NCBI GenBank assembly: GCA_021772695.1
Contig: JAJFLL010000319.1
Location: forward strand, 1-17,713
DNA length: 17,713 bases
Source: Deltaproteobacteria bacterium
GTDB taxonomy: Bacteria > UBA10199 > DSSB01
Reading direction: 5' to 3'
Shown here: positions 16,209 through 17,713 of the stretch, in pieces
Layout of the letters: every line of letters starts with the position of its first letter
Numbering within the stretch: the stretch's first letter is position 1
Position numbers and translations under genes: made by a program
The notes under the pieces: model-generated
What the model saw: only the letters and a program-made list of their open reading frames with translations
The model's database searches: none
What the model was told of the DNA's origin: nothing

Positions 16209-16241
16209 AAGGCCGGTCCACTGGGGGGCCGGCCTTTTTTT
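16209..16241 (+). terminator. Strong intrinsic terminator after the 77-residue protein gene
   Basis: AAGGCCGG (16209-16216) pairs perfectly with CCGGCCTT (16229-16236) around a 12-base loop, and a run of seven T (16235-16241) follows. This is a textbook Rho-independent terminator and ends the single-gene unit. Confidence 0.9.
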
Positions 16242-16245
16242 CGAC

Positions 16246-16254
16246 TTATCCACA
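16246..16254 (+). promoter_or_regulatory. Perfect DnaA box
   Basis: TTATCCACA is the consensus high-affinity DnaA box. It lies just after the terminator and before a strongly AT-rich stretch (about 16285-16345). A one-mismatch box, ATTTACACA, is at 16339-16347. One perfect box may occur by chance or mark DnaA-dependent regulation; a replication origin is not supported. Confidence 0.4.
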
Positions 16255-16258
16255 ATTT

Positions 16259-16284
16259 TTTTGACGCAATTCCTCGCGTCAAAA
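16259..16284. repeat. Inverted repeat TTTTGACGC/GCGTCAAAA
   Basis: Perfect 9-bp arms (16259-16267 and 16276-16284) with an 8-base spacer lie upstream of the acyltransferase gene. The symmetric TTGAC...GTCAA core looks like an operator for a dimeric regulator. It is not followed by an immediate T tract, so it is less likely to be a second terminator. Confidence 0.5.
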
Positions 16285-16354
16285 TTTCAAAAACTTTTTT
16301 TTCTAAAAAATATTTTTTGGCACGATATATTCTTCGAAATTTACACACCGCGTC

Positions 16355-16383
16355 TTGTGCTTTTGCGTTAACCTATCTATGAT
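16355..16383 (+). promoter_or_regulatory. Possible sigma-70 type promoter for the acyltransferase gene
   Basis: TTGTGC (16355-16360, 3 of 6) and TATGAT (16378-16383, 5 of 6) are separated by exactly 17 bases. They lie about 75 bases before the ATG at 16457. The -35 is weak. A competing TTGGCACG half-site for sigma-54 is at 16317-16324. Confidence 0.4.
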
Positions 16384-16456
16384 GCCGCCACTTCCACTAG
16401 TACGGTCCATGAAAAATTGATTATTTCAAAATGAAACTGCACCGAGGTTTATTTTC

Positions 16457-17347
16457 ATGTCTCAGTTGACCCATTTGCTCGAAGGATTCATCAAATCTCC
16501 CGTTAAGGCCCTTGAATCCGTGCTGCCCTCTACCAATGAAGTTAAAAAGTTTTTATCTTTCGATTTAGACACCAAGCCCATCAAAGAAAAATATTATTAC
16601 ATGCACCGGCACTGGTTGAAGCTATTGCATGACTATTATTTTAAGGTAGAGCACGTGGGGCATTTCAATGAAGTCAAAGAGGTGGCCGCGGGCGAAAAGG
16701 TGATCTTGATCAGCAATCACGCCAATACTTTAGAGGGCGGGATTATCGGCTATAATTTCCTAGTTCACGACCTGGGGATCGTTAATTTTTTGGTCTACAA
16801 AGAAGCCTTTCGCCTGCCTTTTATTCGTGAACTTTTTAAGACGGCACAATGTGTGCCCATTAGTGTGGAGAATGGGAAGGAAGCCCTTAAAAAAAACCAC
16901 ATCATGCTCTTTCCCGAGGGCATGGACTTCATCAAGCATTACGTGCAACAAGACTACATCGTAAAATTTCACAAAGGATTTTTGCGCATCGCCAAAGAAT
17001 ATCTCCATGAAACCAAACAAGAAGCGGTGAATATCATTCCAGTCGGTCACGATGGTATCGACCACACTATCAAGTTCTGGATCATCAATAACGATTTCCT
17101 CGTGAAAAATTTCATTAAACCTTATTTGCGTTATCCCTATTTTGTCTTGCCCAAGGCCCCCGTGGTTTTTCCTACCAATGCTGTCTTTAATTGGGGTCGT
17201 CCGCACCGCGTGACCCTCGAAGACCTCAAGAATGAAAAATCAATGGGTCGCCTTTCTTCAGATTTTCGTCACGATATCATGCGGCTCAAAGGCCGTGCCC
17301 GGAAGATAAGACAGATGGATCAAGAGGTCCCTCCCGAGTCCAGGTAA
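16457..17347 (+). CDS. PlsC/LPLAT-family acyltransferase-like protein with HX4E motif
   Basis: The 296-residue protein resembles lysophospholipid and glycerolipid acyltransferases, which move a fatty acyl group to a hydroxyl of a lipid at the inner membrane. Block I reads ISNHANTLEGG with H88 followed by E93. The usual HX4D catalytic pair is thus HX4E here. Block III is LFPEG at residues 151-155, with PEG binding the acceptor phosphate in the family. A conserved-looking IIPVGHDG follows about 45 residues later, like block IV (proline in a hydrophobic stretch). There is no signal peptide or clear membrane segment; aromatic-rich amphipathic parts may dock on the membrane. A GAGG site lies 10 bases before the ATG. 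The acyltransferase fold is likely; the acceptor and donor are unknown. With E93, altered activity cannot be excluded. Confidence 0.8.
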   Translation: MSQLTHLLEGFIKSPVKALESVLPSTNEVKKFLSFDLDTKPIKEKYYYMHRHWLKLLHDYYFKVEHVGHFNEVKEVAAGEKVILISNHANTLEGGIIGYNFLVHDLGIVNFLVYKEAFRLPFIRELFKTAQCVPISVENGKEALKKNHIMLFPEGMDFIKHYVQQDYIVKFHKGFLRIAKEYLHETKQEAVNIIPVGHDGIDHTIKFWIINNDFLVKNFIKPYLRYPYFVLPKAPVVFPTNAVFNWGRPHRVTLEDLKNEKSMGRLSSDFRHDIMRLKGRARKIRQMDQEVPPESR

Positions 17348-17442
17348 ATTTTCCTTGAAATCACGAGCGCTTACACTCATAAAGTCCTCTAAGCCAAACC
17401 GTGTGTTGTGCCCCCTGTACCCCGCCGAAAGGAGAGTTGATC

Positions 17443-17713
17443 ATGGAAACAACCGATATCTTACAGTCCGTCTTTAGATGGTTTCATATCTTTTTTGGAA
17501 TCTTGTGGATCGGGCTCCTTTATTTTTTCAATTGGGTGAATTCCGCCTTCGCCCCCACCATGGACGCCGAGACCAAGAAAAAGGTGGTTCCGGAACTACT
17601 GCCTCGCGCCTTATTTTGGTTTCGTTGGGGTGCGCTATGGACCTGGGTGACCGGGGTGATCTTGATTACCTTGGTTTTCTATCACGGTCGATTGGTCTTC
17701 GCGGAGCCCTCCA
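17443..17713 (+). CDS. Urate oxidase N-terminal-domain-like membrane protein, 5' part (cut by window end)
   Basis: The reading frame starts at the ATG at 17443, 9 bases after a clear AAGGAG site, and is still open at the right edge (90 codons seen). The product begins METTDILQSVFRWFHIFFGILWIGLLYFFNW, with one membrane segment at about residues 12-34. A second lies at about 57-80 (GALWTWVTGVILITLVFYHG). The xxRWxHxxxGxxWIGxxYFFNWVN pattern is typical of the Urate_ox_N/PuuD-like membrane domain. In PuuD-type proteins this domain is followed by a cytochrome c domain that cannot be seen here, so the shorter stand-alone version is equally possible. It is 95 bases downstream of the acyltransferase, with no terminator seen between, so co-transcription is possible. 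Confidence 0.75.
   Translation, partial: METTDILQSVFRWFHIFFGILWIGLLYFFNWVNSAFAPTMDAETKKKVVPELLPRALFWFRWGALWTWVTGVILITLVFYHGRLVFAEPS

Noticed and set aside
16246..16347. Chromosomal replication origin
   Set aside because: Only one perfect and one imperfect DnaA box, no box cluster, and no dnaA, dnaN or other typical origin neighbours in the window.
15896..16348. Minus-strand 150-codon reading frame overlapping the 77-residue gene
   Set aside because: It would read antisense through a strong plus-strand terminator and into the sigma-54 promoter region; its composition is unlike a normal protein, and the plus-strand gene has matching signals.

Overview
The window looks like a chromosomal segment of a Gram-negative, deltaproteobacteria-like bacterium. 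The clues are an atpD-atpC pair, two sigma-54 type (-24/-12) promoter sequences, a secreted protein with a Cys/membrane/basic C-terminal sorting tail resembling MYXO-CTERM signals, an FHA-like domain, and several very large uncharacterised proteins. The exact lineage cannot be fixed from sequence reading alone. No CRISPR array, insertion sequence or phage gene was seen, and no gene-free stretch exceeds 300 bases.

Layout. Positions 2-1227 hold the 3' end of atpD (ATP synthase beta) and complete atpC (epsilon), closing an ATP synthase operon. A small C-terminally anchored membrane protein runs convergently (1339-1782, minus). Back to back with it is a membrane-anchored Ig/PKD-like plus beta-propeller protein (1883-4558, plus). 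An intergenic region follows with a terminator-like hairpin, an AT-rich inverted repeat and a strong sigma-54 promoter candidate (4728-4744). This precedes a 1981-residue protein (4795-10740) with a hydrophobic core and a distal HExxH zincin-like motif. A secreted, C-terminally anchored protein (10742-11722, minus) abuts it tail to tail. Next on the minus strand come tRNA-Val(CAC) and nth (endonuclease III). A 973-residue protein (12822-15743, plus) shares the hydrophobic core of the 1981-residue protein but ends in a degenerate FHA-like domain. It is followed by a self-contained unit: sigma-54 promoter (15873-15889), 77-residue gene (15947-16180) and strong terminator (16209-16241). A regulatory-looking stretch with a perfect DnaA box and an inverted repeat leads into a PlsC-like acyltransferase (16457-17347) and the start of a urate-oxidase-N-like membrane protein cut by the window edge.

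How the parts may work together. The housekeeping genes (atpDC, tRNA-Val, nth) are ordinary. The unusual content is a set of uncharacterised envelope or giant proteins. Two are divergent paralogues that keep the same hydrophobic core, with a T-E-Y...W...E-G signature, and carry different C-terminal modules (metallopeptidase-like versus FHA-like). One of these giants and the 77-residue gene each have a sigma-54 type promoter, which suggests, without proving, a locally co-regulated set. This giant-protein family plus its sigma-54 control is the best candidate in the window for something undescribed.
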